Source: Oasisia sp. SBJ-2009 (lineage: Eukaryota > Annelida > Polychaeta > Sabellida > Siboglinidae). Taken from it: DNA of 64,000 nucleotides. Position 1 is the first letter of the stretch. Each line of letters starts with the position of its first letter. The notes under the pieces were generated by a model, which was given only the letters and a program-made list of their open reading frames with translations, was not told where the DNA came from and searched no databases. Below, piece after piece: positions 1 through 15,715 of the stretch. The stretch spans positions 31,078,542 through 31,142,541 of the forward strand of contig OZ024857.1 in the NCBI GenBank assembly GCA_964017155.1, written 5' to 3'. Made by a program: the position numbers and the translations under genes.

Positions 1-1063
<1,063 letters not shown>

Positions 1064-1097
1064 TGAAATCCACGAAAACGACTAAGTCCTACGAGAA

Positions 1098-1320
1098 ATG
1101 TGTACGTTATTACATTATCAGGCGAAAGTTATTATATTATCAGGCAAGAGGAGTTTATTACATTATCGGTTGAAAATTATTACATTATAGGTTAGCAAGT
1201 TTATTACATTATCGGTTGATGTTATTACATTATGAGGCGGTTATTACATTATCGGTTGATTTTATTACATTATCGGGCAGTTATTACATTACCGGGCGAT
1301 TATTACATTATCGGTTGTAA
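1098..1320. repeat. Degenerate short-unit array, TTATTACATTATCGG type
   Basis: About ten units built on TTATTACATTATCGG followed by 2-10 variable bases (for example GTTGA, GCAG, GCGA) run from about 1108 to 1318. Units are unequal in length, unlike a clean minisatellite. No coding potential is seen. Confidence 0.7.
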
Positions 1321-1844
1321 CAAGCTCTCTTAGCTCCCACGATTATTATTACCAAGTTTTTTCTCACAATCCTGGACCTTCTGTTGTTTCTCTGCTAATG
1401 CCATCGTCACTAGTGCATTCGTGTATGCCGGGGTAACACACGAACTGTGCACATTTCCTTTACGTTTTCGTGATATGGGTCTATCTCCCGTCAAGTTTAA
1501 GTTTATATCTGAACTGGTATATTAATTTTACTACTAGACGTAAGGTCTGTTTTAGGAGAGAGGAGGGATCAGTCTCGCTATATGCCTGACATTTGTTTTT
1601 GTAACTGAAAAAGTGGGGGGCATTTCCTATGCTGTCCCCCCAGGCAGAAAAGTGGGGGACGCGTCCCCCCCGTCCCCCACCGATCGACGCCCGTGACCCT
1701 AGCTACAAACTGTAACGCCACCAACTCTTGAAAGTGGCTTATTTAGAGCGCTCAAGAAATACATCGACAATGCCAAAATGGGTGAAATACAATCCAGTAA
1801 AGACCACAACGATCATTTATGATGATATCATTATCATGTATGAT
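1321..1844. other. Non-coding stretch with G/C-run motif
   Basis: No gene is recognised. Around 1611-1695 there are paired G-runs and C-runs (GTGGGGG / CCCCCCC) followed by CGATCGACGCCCGTGACC. The paired runs could be a decayed transposon terminus; I cannot name a family. Confidence 0.3.
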
Positions 1845-3600
1845 ATATTAGTGATGGAAACATAATAACAGAGGGATTCTTAATGGCAGAAAACCTAAAT
1901 GAATACTTTAGTTCGGTGTTCACCAGGGAAGATACAAGTGCATTACCAGTACCAGAGACTAAATTTGAAGGGAGAGAGTCAGACTATTTAGGACAACTAA
2001 TTGTAACACCAAAAATGGTAGCTAAGAAAATAAGGGATATGAAGGAAAATAAGTCACCTGGAGTGGATGGGATTCCTCACAAATTACTACTGGAAATTGT
2101 AGAACAAATCAGCATACCACTTGCAACAGTGTTCAATTTGTCAATAGAGGAAGGAGTAGTTCCATTAGAATGGAAAGAAGCAAACATCATACCATTATTT
2201 AAAAAAGGATCAAGAAGCAAGTTAGAGAACTATAGACCAGTTAGTTTAACATCGGTGGTTTGCAAACTATTAGAAAGACTAATTAAAGATCACTTGGTTG
2301 ATTTTCTTGTTAAAAATAACTTGATTAACCCATCTCAACAAGGGTTTCTAAAAGCGAGGTCATGCTTAACAAATATCTTATGTTTTTTGGAAGATGTCAC
2401 AAACTGGGTAGACGAGGGATCACCAGTAGATATAATATACTTAGATTTTAAAAAAGCCTTTGACAAAGTGCCACACCAAAGATTACTACTTAAACTAAAG
2501 GCCCATGGCATAGGCAATGGTATGATTAACTGGATAGAAAAATGGCTCATTGATAGAAAACAAAGAGTGGTAGTTGATGGGGAGGTTTCAAACTGGAAAT
2601 CGGTTTTGAGTGGAGTACCGCAGGGATCAGTATTTTGTTGTTAATATATATCAATGATTTGGATGATGATATAACAAGCAAGGTGTTGAAGTTTGCGGAC
2701 GATACAAAAGTGTTTAGAAAAATTGAAAGTGATGCAGATAGACAGCAATTACAAGATGATCTAAATAAGTTGAACGAATGGTCTGAGAAGTGGCAAATGC
2801 TGTTTAATTATGGGAAGTGTAAGTGCCTCCACACAGGACATGGAAATGAAGATGCACAATATACAATGGGTGATACTGTACTAAATACTACCGTAAAGGA
2901 AAAGGACTTAGGGTTAACTATTAGTGCTGATATGAAGGTATCAGAACAGTGTGCAATTGCAGCAGCAAAGGGAAACCAAATTATTGGATTAATTAGGCGA
3001 AATATAGTGTACAAGGAAAAAGAACTAATAATACCGCTGTACAAAACAATAGTTAGGCCTGATTTAGAATATTGCATACAGGCATGGAGGCCATATCGCA
3101 AGAAGGATATTGATATACTAGAAAGAGTACAAAGAAGAGCAACCAAAATGATACAAAAACTCAGGAATATTAGTTATGAAATGCGTCTAAAAGAATGTCG
3201 GTTAACAACACTAGAAACCAGGAGATTGAGAGGAGATCAGATATAATTTTTTTAAATATTGAATGGGTATGAAAATATTGACAGAAATATTTTGTTCTCT
3301 GTTAAGGAAGAGAGAAGGACTAGAGGACATGGAATTACATTAGCAAAGAAGCAGTGTAAACTAGATATTAGAAAATTTCCATTTTCACAAAGAACAGTAA
3401 ATGAATGGAACAGATTATCGGCTGATTGTGTAGGTGCTAGTAGTGTTAATATGTTTAAAAAATAAAATTGACATGTACCTAAGAAGGGCTGGGTACATTT
3501 AGATAGATAGGTTGGACTCTCGATAAGCCAAAGGGCTTCCTTGTCCACCTGCCATCTAGAGTTGATTCTCTAGGTGGCAATCTTGTTAAATCTTGTTAAA
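1845..3600 (+). mobile_element. CR1/Jockey-type LINE, broken reverse transcriptase
   Basis: A 5'-truncated non-LTR retrotransposon in sense orientation. The reverse transcriptase opens in one frame (1883-2644) with LFKKGSRSKLENYRPVSLTS, YLDFKKAFDKVPH and GVPQGSV. Just after GVPQGSV, where the family reads LGPxLFxIYIND, a small deletion shifts the frame. The protein resumes at about 2640 in another frame with IYINDL and the catalytic FADD box (LKFADDTKVF). That frame reaches 3246, crosses two in-frame stops (3244-3246 and about 3253), and continues to 3465 with the C-terminal segment RTRGHGITLAKKQCKLDIRK. The 3' UTR follows to about 3600. One frameshift and two nonsense changes make it inactive. 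No upstream endonuclease domain is visible. Confidence 0.85.
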
Positions 3601-3605
3601 TTATG

Positions 3606-3792
3606 TGGGGAGCGGTTGTCGCGCGGTAGAGCGCCGGACTGTCAATCGAGTGGACGATGGTTCAATCCCACCTGCCAACGTTTCAAAACTTAGGCAGTTT
3701 CCGTTCACCCCACATTTGTGTCTTTCGGAAGAGATACTAAAAGCCAGTGGTTCCTTCTATTTGGTGTCTATGCTGGGGAAGTAAAAGATCAT
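3606..3792 (+). mobile_element. tRNA-derived SINE
   Basis: The head looks like a tRNA: a box-A-like GCGCGGTAGAGCG followed by the box-B-like GGTTCAATCCC (about 3659-3669), with the usual ~35-40 bp between them. The body continues to AAGTAAAAGATC near 3789. That tail resembles the conserved 3' domain of several invertebrate SINE families (the motif before GTTAAAGATC), which I recall rather than compared. It lies directly behind the LINE 3' end. It is not a functional tRNA gene: the acceptor stem does not pair well. Confidence 0.6.
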
Positions 3793-4184
3793 ACACACAG
3801 GGGGAAATGTGTAACCTGTAGTGGACGCACTAAGTCATGAAGAACAACTCCGAAAACCAATGACAATAATTGTCAGCAAGTTGACCGGCGGCCATTTAAT
3901 GGAAGAAGGACATGTACAAAAATAAATATATAAATGTGTTTAATCCAAATAACTCAGTACATATAATTGACAGTTGTGTCGCAATCCATGTGTGCTTTGG
4001 TTTTATTTAGCCCCGTATGTTGTAACAACTAGCCTCGCATGTTGAAACAGTTAGCCCTGTATGTGAGGCATTCTATATTCAACACATCAATTTGATCAAT
4101 ACGAATTCTAAGTTGCACACATGCACTCACATACATACATAGACACATACGAGGTTCTATCTATCATTTGTCTGTCTATGAATT

Positions 4185-4275
<91 letters not shown>

Positions 4276-4335
4276 GGATATAATATATATATGTAAATAT
4301 AAATATTATTATAAATATATATATATGTACATATA

Positions 4336-4400
<65 letters not shown>

Positions 4401-4421
4401 ATATATATGTGTGTATGTATC

Positions 4422-4452
<31 letters not shown>

Positions 4453-5129
4453 ACTTTAAACATCTATCATTTGTTGATTAAAAAATATAAACAGAAAATA
4501 GTACGAACTATTCCCGTTCTCCCTACCATATGCTGCCATTTTAATCTAATATACAACATATCACATAGTACGCCCATGAATTTTTTTAATTATAATTTTT
4601 TATGAATACACTGGTGAGGACATTGATGCGTGTTTCTAACAGGACGCGCAAGTCTCGTCTGCTGTCATGTTTATGTTATTTTGTCTTTTTCGTTTCGGTC
4701 CCCAACGAGACGAACGAGCTATGTACTGCCACTCTATTGTGCAGATAAGTTATTATTTTCAAATTGTTTGGCAGATTGCAATGATTTTGACTTTGAATAG
4801 GCTTACGGTCAGTGAGGTGGGGTCCAGCTGCGTGTCATCTCGTTAGTGTCGCCCAAAACGCACCAGGAACGAGAATCCCTTCTGCGTCTTAATAGTCGTT
4901 TCTTATTACTTGTGTGCGTCATGTGTTAGTGCTACGTTTTAGCTTAAAGCCTGTGACCAACTAAACATGTCACGGTGCCCGTCGAAATAGAATAACTGCC
5001 CGATTCTTGTCTTGACTTAACACATCAAAACCGCATCATGATATTTGTGTTCATACGAAAACTATTCACTTGGAGTTGATTGTATCCTTGCCTTCAGTAG
5101 TGTAAACTGGACACATTTGTTTATTGAAG
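3793..5129. other. No gene; intergenic or intronic with (TA)n
   Basis: (TA)n tracts lie at about 4189-4275 and 4325-4397, followed by (TGTA)n at about 4427-4451. The remainder has no recognisable coding sequence. Upstream exons of the MAM gene, which should carry the first third of the MAM domain, were looked for here and not found. Confidence 0.5.
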
Positions 5130-8067
<2,938 letters not shown>

Positions 8068-8520
8068 CGCCGCTAATTGTCAATAATTTACAATTATCTT
8101 AATTCAAGGTTAAGCATAGCATTTCAGAATAGTAATTCATAGCCTAGGTAGGCATTAATGTAAAGTCTGGAAACAATCATGTATGCAGTTTAACTGGTGA
8201 TCACCTTTCGTTGTAATGTATTATCTAAATCAGATTATCTACTTCAGCTTAACACTGATGGGGCTTTGTTGTTTAATTTGACTGTATAGTTTATTTTTAA
8301 AACATCTAGTTATGGTGCTTGTGATATATTTAAGAAATCTGCAGTATGTAATCTTAGGAAAGACCTGTAGAAAATATACCCAAACTAATAAAAATGTTCA
8401 GTTTATTTAATGACTAAATACTTGCTCGTATTTGTATGTTTATTCGGCTGCATTTATGTACAACTTCCACCTATAATAAGTACTAATTATATTAGTATTT
8501 TTCAATTAAAACAGTTTAAG
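8068..8520 (+). other. 3' UTR of the MAM/mucin gene with poly(A) signal
   Basis: AT-rich sequence after the stop. A canonical AATAAA lies at 8387-8392, about 320 bp past the stop codon, and is the best candidate cleavage signal. Beyond it there is no further gene-like sequence before the (TA)n tract. Confidence 0.55.
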
Positions 8521-8521
8521 C

Positions 8522-8830
<309 letters not shown>

Positions 8831-8916
8831 TGTCCATCGGTTATTTGTATCCTGCTGACGTGCCCTGCACAGATCTAATTCCTTCTTCTGACTTGGTCAA
8901 TCACGTCTGTGACCTT

Positions 8917-8970
8917 CGATACCTTCGATACCTTCGATACCTTCGATACCTTCGATACCTTCGATATTTC
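8917..8970. repeat. 9-bp tandem repeat CTTCGATAC (x~6)
   Basis: Six perfect or near-perfect CTTCGATAC units. The TATCGA core also dominates the arrays at 10.7-10.96 kb. Confidence 0.9.
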
Positions 8971-9059
8971 GATACTCGACATCGAGTCCATTCGACGAAG
9001 TCGATGCGAAGGCGCAACATCGTTGACGTTGTTGATGACGACGTTGTTTACGGGAGCTA

Positions 9060-10700
9060 TCACTACAGCGCTTCGCAGCCTAAATTGACTTAGGCGTGGT
9101 TGTTTAAAAAATAATATAACATAAAATGTGAATTGTTTTCTAAAACTTTATTGTAGAATTAGTCTCTATAATAACTGTTTTCTGGGTGCTATCTTAGCGT
9201 AGGTCAGACTTCGCTTAGCCTCGTTACCCAAACCAAGGTTCGTACGTGACGCTCTCGTTTGGTGGCAGTACCATGCCATCTTTCTCCCTACTTTATTTAC
9301 GGTTACGCGTACAAAAGGACACATCCTATAGTATTTGTATATAGTGTTTATTGCACGCACTAGTATTTATGAAACTAGTTTAATAATAATATTATTAATA
9401 TAAATATTTATTCGAGTGCGATGCGGAGGTTATGTTTATCCGGGTTCCGTTTGGTGGCGCCACCATTTGCCGTACACGATGCCCACAACCAAGGCGAACG
9501 ACAAGTCGCAACGTTCATCGCTAATAATTTGGCAGTTTTCCAACAAAGAGTGTCTGCTGTGCTAGAGGCGTCTCAAAGATAGCGGGGAAAATACATCGAA
9601 TTTGACGAAACATGTCACCATTCAAGAAGCTATCAAAACATGATGATCAACTTTCATCGTATGGCGTCGTCGACGTCGTGGACAACGTAGCATTGGTTTT
9701 GCCATTGTCATTGATTCGAGAACGTATTCTATCGAAATATTCAACAGTGACCGAGCAATGGACATCTAGTTACAGTCGAAGCGAATCGCCATCGGTTGCC
9801 GGATCTACTAAGTAACTGCGGCAAACATCGCCAAGAAGTGACATACACGACGTGACTGATTAACGATGACGATGTGCTTACTGCATCTACTGTCACTCTC
9901 ACTGTGACACTGCCAGTCACTGGCCCTGGCCAAACAGATTCACCAATGGCAGAGCCAGACGTAGAGGAAGAAACTGACCGGTTCTTGAAAACAGTTGCAA
10001 AAACATTATGGGGCTTGTTATGTGTACTTGATAACGTGGTAATTTAAGTTTTATAAAAATAAAATTGGTGTGAACTGGGAAGTGCAATTGTAATTTTTAT
10101 TAATATTTTTTCTATTATTAATTAGTGTTATTTTATTGTAATCGCCTATACAGTTTTGATGTTAAATCACAATTATCTTTATGATACAATTAATTATAAA
10201 ACAGTTATAACAGTGAGGGTGCAGCTGTGCTGGCAGTGGCACTATTATAAGTGATACATATTATTTGTGTGTTATGTTTCAGCTGTATTTGTTGATGGTC
10301 ACATTAGGAGACACATTGAATTGAAATTAAGCTGCTATATTATAGTGTATTTACAAACAGCAGGGGTGAAGTACTGTTATTAATTTAAAATAATTCAGTG
10401 CAATTGATGAATTTATTTGTCACTAGGTATTTTATTGCAGTTGTCTTTATTGTTTTAATTTTATATTACAGTTACCTTTCAGTTTTACAACAGTAATCAA
10501 TTATATTGAAACTATTGTTTGCTTACTTACCTAAAATGAAAATTGCATTTTAATCATTGGTTGCATGACTATACAATTATCACATATTTCCCTACTTGTA
10601 AGTGAAAAATGGTGTGTGTTTCTGTGGCATTAGTCTAAGTGGATAATAGTGTGTTTCTTTGGAGATCTCTACTGTACTGAATTACACTTACAAGGTAAAT
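9060..10700. other. No recognisable gene
   Basis: AT-rich with scattered stop codons in all frames. Two stretches around 9258-9278 and 9446-9466 share a CGTTTGGTGGC segment, and TTTGGTGGCGCCACCA is a short palindrome. These suggest decayed mobile DNA, but nothing can be classified. Confidence 0.4.
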
Positions 10701-10965
10701 TTTGAGTATCGAATAAAAATCGATTGATATCGAAGAATTCTGGTATCGAACCAGCAATATATTGATCGGTATCGAAGAATCCTGGTATCGAACCAGCACT
10801 ACTTCTGTTGCATACTGTTTCTATTGGGAACTGTGTTCTATGTGAATATTAGACTTACAACGTAAGTATCGAGTATCGAGTATCGAGTATCGAGTATCGA
10901 ACAAAATTCAGGTATCGATAGGTATCGAACAAAACCTGGTATCGAACCAGCACTAGTAGACGTAT
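10700..10965. repeat. GGTATCGAA / GAGTATC interspersed short repeats
   Basis: About four copies of GGTATCGAACCAGCA or close variants (10,742; 10,787; 10,910-10,955), plus a (GAGTATC)n run at 10,869-10,900. This lies directly left of the 5.35 kb inverted-repeat element. Confidence 0.7.
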
Positions 10966-11414
10966 ATAATGGTTGAAAGTCACGAAAACGTCGCCAGTCA
11001 GGTTTAGAAATGGAGAACATATTTGTTTAATGTATTTTAAAATAATTACTTTCATGCGAAAGTACATACGTACAGCTTTATGAAACACTAACTTTTATCA
11101 TCCAAGCTATCTATGGTTTTTTGCATCACCTCGTCAAACAGTGATGATATTTTCGCCATTTTGTCCAATGTATCCTACGTTATCCGCCACCTTGTCATAC
11201 TAAATATGCGTGGATATACTTAAAAATAACAAGTAATAAATGAACAATTCGTGTAATGCAAGCTGATATCATGGTTATGAAGTATGTAGAACGGATTCAG
11301 GTTCAGATTATTTTTAATATGACATTTCTTTTTTGCAAAATGTGAGCTTGTTTTGAAGATGCAGAAAAATGTGTAGTTGCAAAAGTTGACCGTTTTCCAA
11401 AAGCCACAATTATT

Positions 11415-12655
11415 GAATCAAGTAGGCCACGTAAATGCTTTTGGTACGATGTCTTGCATTGGGATCTTGTCTTCAACTGCATCAAAATAGTCATCGTCTG
11501 AACAAACTATGTGGTAGCTGGCGTAGCTTTCCCCAAAGGACGCCCGTGGATAACGTAGAATACAAACATTTCTGATTGTTCATGCGCAATATATATATAC
11601 GTTTTACATTATGTAATATTATGAAAACATAATGGATTTTGGGGCTAGTTAAATATATAATACCTTGATGTGATTGTTACTAAAATGGTTCAGACTTTTG
11701 TGTTAAATACATGCGTAATGAATTAAATAAAGCAACTAAATCGTGATAGTGTATTCATTAAATCATCAACAACGATACAGTGCACAATATATTATATCAC
11801 TTAACACTTATTTTGGCATCTGGAGCATTTATAGAAACATCAACAACTGAAATGTCTTGATGAAGGAGCGTAATTATCATGACAAATTAAAGTGTACACT
11901 GCAGCATGTGAATAACGTAGAATACATGCGAATGTAATAATTTCTTATCATTGATCTATTGAAAGATACTCTTTAAAATATAAGATTACCTGAACACATA
12001 CTCAATATGTTACAACATATTGCAGCACATATGTAACGTTTCATAGCACATGTATACGTATTCATGTTTCAGCAATCATATTTGCTGATAACGTAGAATA
12101 CAAAATAATGTTGTGCATTTTGGCAGCATTTTAACATTAGACAGGGATACAACTGTCGTGTTATTACAAGACCACACTGTTGTCGTGTATGACAGAAGAA
12201 ATAGCAGTGATCTGGTCATTCGTTGTTTTGCAAACTGAGTTTAGTTAACTTGGTTAACGTTGAATACAAATGACGCAGCCATCGTACAGTCCTTTAGCAC
12301 ATTACCTTGCGCGGTTTCGAAGTACTGCCATGACGCAGATATGTCGCACATGACCTCGTATAATTCACATCAGATTCACGAGTGTGCAGTTCCTATACTA
12401 ACTTGCTTGATCCAACCAACGATGATCTTTACGATGCAACACTGCGCCATTTCATCTGGCAGCACCGCAAGGCTCTTGTGTTTCAACTACACCGTTAACT
12501 CCTTTATAGTGTATCACCGCAGGAGAAACTTTCACTTGGTCCTTAGAGTAGTACACGCTGCTTATTTCCTCCAGAAAATGGCACATGTAGGTCTCGGTGA
12601 AATCTACTTGCAAGGCGCATTAGGTTTCTGCGAGAGTGTATTTTAAGAATGGCAA
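11415..12655 (-). pseudogene. Decayed transposase-like ORF, uncharacterised invertebrate family
   Basis: Minus-strand pieces appear in the expected N-to-C order. First, 12,655-12,570 has LPFLKYTLAE, a stop, then QVDFTETYMC. Next, 12,570-12,480 has VYYSKDQVKVSPAVIHYKG. After a frameshift, KHKSLAVLPDEMAQ is followed (12,366-12,270) by YEVMCDISASWQYFETAQG. Finally 11,505-11,420 gives DDDYFDAVEDKIPMQDIVPK. These resemble a family found in many invertebrates. From memory its landmarks are a [QL]-[VL]-D-F-x-E-[NT]-Y box, a hxxxVxxhxxVhxY-K strand, an A-x-W-x-F-F-x-x-x-H-G-K-G box and a C-terminal DIV box. The GHGKG equivalent has decayed (AQGNVLK). Frameshifts and stops make it non-functional. Confidence 0.45.
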
Positions 12656-12659
12656 GGTT

Positions 12660-14420
12660 CTCGTAGAAGTTCAGCCTCCACCGATAAGTTCTCTACTTTC
12701 TTCTTTTACTCCAGCTACTGCTGAGGAAGTAAGGCAAATTATTATGTCTTCTCCAAATAAATGTTGTGATCTAGATCCAATGCCAACTGTATTGTTGAAA
12801 GCATGCATTGACACCTTACTTGGTACTATAACAAATATTGTAAATGTGTCACTGAGGACAGGTATTTTTCCTGATGATTTTAAACAGGCGCATTTAAATC
12901 CACTACTTAAAAAGACAACTTTGTCGAAAGATAACTTGAAAAATTATAGACCTGTTTCTAATTTGAGTTTCATATCTAAAATTCTTGAAAAGGTTGTAGC
13001 AAAACGCCTTGGATCTCACATTACTTCAAATAATTTGTCAAATGTATTCCAATCTGCATATAAGAAACTTCATTCTACAGAGACTGCTCTCTTAAAAGTG
13101 CATAACGACATCACTCTAAATATGGACAATGGTAGAGTTACTGCACTCACCTTACTTGATTTGTCAGCTGCTTTTGATACGATTAATCATTCTATTCTAA
13201 TGGATCGTTTGTCTGTGTGGTATGGTGTGTCTGGTATAGCATTAAGCTGATTTAGATCATATCTGAGTGGTAGACACCAGAGAGTTAAGATTGGGGATTG
13301 TTTTTCGTCACCACTTAATATTTCGTGTGGTGTTCCTCAGGGGTCAGTTTTGGGACCATTACTTTTTACACTGTGTACTACTCCATTGAGTCTAGTGATT
13401 AATAGGCATCATTTGAGCCATCATCTTTATGCAGATGATACTCAAATTTATATATCATTATCCACTTCAGATGCAAGTAGTTCTTTACAGCAGCTTAGAA
13501 CTTGTATTGATGACATTTTTTGCTGGATGACTGAGAGTAGATTGAAGCTGAATGCTGATAAAACTGAGTTTCTTATTATTGGTACACACCGGCAGCGTGA
13601 CAAAATTAAGACTCTTTTTCCTATACCCTTACTTAATCAGCATGTTATGCCTGCAGTTTCGACTAGGAATTTGGGAGTAATTTTTGATGATAAATTAAAT
13701 TTTAGAGAACACATTTCTCAAATTTGTCGAACATGTTTTTACCACATTCGTGATTTGCGGCGTATTCGTCGATCTTTGCCTGTTTCTGTTGCAAAGACTA
13801 TTGCAACTGCATTAGTTACTAGTAGATTAGACTATTGTAATTCACTTTTTCATAATATTGCTATTAAGGATATCACAAAACTACAACGTGTTCAAAATTG
13901 CTTAGCAAGGGTGGTGACTAGGTCTCCACGCTTTACTCCTTCTAAGCCGCTTCTAAAGTCTCTGCATTGGCTGCCTGTCCAATATCGTATAATGTTTAAG
14001 ATGTGTACCATTACTTACCAGGCACTTTCTTCTAAGCAGCCATCGTATTTACATACTTTACTTACTCCTATAAGAAAACATATTCAACTTCGGTCATCTA
14101 CTTCTGATTTACTCTTTGTACCAAAGGTCAATACTAATATGGGGACCAGGGCTTTTGCTGTGGGTGCGCCTACTTTATGGAATATGCTTCCTTCTAGCGT
14201 GAAATCAGTTGAAAATATTGCTAAATTCCGTCGTCATTTAAAAACATATCTGTACAATCTGGCCTATCCACCATAGCTCCCTGGCGCATCAATCAATCTG
14301 ATGACAACTTGATTTGTTTACCGACTATGAGATCGATTAGTTCTTTTTGTTTTGATGCGCCTCTGAGCTTGGTTTCTAAGGATATAGGCGCAATAGAACT
14401 TAACTAATTATTATTATTTA
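12660..14420 (+). mobile_element. L2/CR1-type LINE, nearly open reverse transcriptase
   Basis: A 5'-truncated LINE whose reverse transcriptase reads in one single frame from about 12,660 to 14,276. The only break is a TGA at 13,248-13,250, where the family has tryptophan (ALS-stop-FRSYLSGR). Landmarks in order are NYRPVSNLSFISKILEK, LTLLDLSAAFDTINH, CGVPQGSVLGPLLF, HLYADDTQIYI (catalytic YADD), LNADKTEFLIIG and LKSLHWLPVQYRIMFK. The 3' UTR has the GATGCGCC...ATAGGCGC stem-like end and a short (ATT)n tail at 14,406-14,420, typical of L2/CR1-like elements. No endonuclease or ORF1 remains. A single nonsense change implies a young insertion. Confidence 0.9.
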
Positions 14421-14707
14421 GTGCGGTTTGAAGGCATCCATGCATCATCTTTGAAGTCAACATGAACTTCGAAATAGTCTCTCATATACAATGGTATGGT
14501 TGCATTTTTGTATAAGCGTTGATTTCCAACTTCGATCAGTTCTTCGCTCTGTGTATTCGCATCTTTCCCTGGAATTTCATGGTTTCTTCTCTTTCTAGCT
14601 TCCGGGGTCAAGTCAACTGTTTTATCGTAGTATATATTGATTGTTTGCTGACTTTCGCGGCTTTTTACTTTAACTTTAAAACAACACAATTTGAAGAAGA
14701 TACCCAA
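14414..14707 (-). other. Open frame of unknown identity next to the LINE
   Basis: A 97-codon minus-strand frame whose stop codon is supplied by the LINE tail, so the original frame was longer. It is rich in charged residues (LTPEARKRRNHEIPGKDA, YFEVHVDFKDDAWMPS) and lies upstream, in the minus sense, of the transposase relics. It could be the N-terminal part of that protein, interrupted by the LINE. I do not recognise it. Confidence 0.25.
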
Positions 14708-15062
14708 TAGATATTACACGCTACAATGAAATGATAAATACTCCCTGAAACGTAGTATTATGTTACATGTGTCTGAATGTGTTCAAATGTTTCTGTTATG
14801 AATTCCACTCGCGTTTCGTTGACTTGATACTATTTGGGTTAATAACAGCATTCCCTTTCAAATGTTACATATGTGTGTATTTTACGATATCAATACATGT
14901 TTACTATAATGTTTTATATGTCCTTTGTGCAAGAATGCTACACCATTAGCTAGCTACCATTCTGTTTTCCAGATTTCTGCTTTAAAGGAGCTACAAGTGA
15001 TAGCTTAATTTTGCATACAAAAATAACTAAGTCTAAGTGGAATTATACGGTAGTAATCTCTC

Positions 15063-15715
15063 ATTGTGAAGGAAATCTCACTAGTTTACCTTTGGTTTTG
15101 TAAATTGGGTGTCAGACCCGCAGCAAAACCACTTTCGTTTGAATCTGGCCCAAACGTTGCCGTAAGAACACCATGGAATGTGTTACAATGCTTCCTTCCC
15201 CGCGATAACGTAGAATACAGGATAACGTAAAACGCATCATTTCATATTACTGAACCATATGTAATTAAATTAGGTATGTATATCATGCACAACTTTTATT
15301 TCACAAACTAAACAAGGCAATCTCATATAGTATACTTTGAATGTAAATTTGGGAAAGAAAACATTATCATTATGAAGGGAATCTAGCTAGTACAATGTTT
15401 CATTTGTGTGTCATGCATGCATTGCTAAATGCAAACTTATCTTTGGTTTTGCAAATTGTGCGTTAAACCCGCAGTAGAACCACTTTCGTTTGGATCTGGC
15501 CTAAACTTTGCCATTAGAACAGTATGGAATGTGTTATTGTGCTTTCTTCCCCGCGATAACGTAGAATACCGGATAACGTAAAATACACCATTTCGTATTA
15601 TCGAACCATACGTGATTAAATTAGGTCTCTATATTATGCACAACTTGCAGTTCACAAAGGAAACAAGGTACCCTCATATATTATACCTTGATTGTATACT
15701 AGGGAAAGCACGTAT
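15063..15715. repeat. Tandem duplication, period 351 bp (two copies)
   Basis: Copy 1 (about 15,063-15,400) and copy 2 (about 15,410-15,715) align over most of their length with scattered mismatches. Each has GGTTTTG(T/C)AAATTG, CCGCAG(C/T)A(A/G)AACCACTTTCG and CCCCGCGATAACGTAGAATAC. Both carry the GATAACGTAGAATAC motif twice in succession. Confidence 0.8.

Noticed and set aside
3606..3676. Functional tRNA gene
   Set aside because: A and B boxes are present but the acceptor stem and CCA-end geometry are poor, and a SINE-like body follows.
12260..12646. 128-codon plus-strand ORF
   Set aside because: Lies antisense to transposase-like pieces that make better sense on the minus strand; no family signature of its own.
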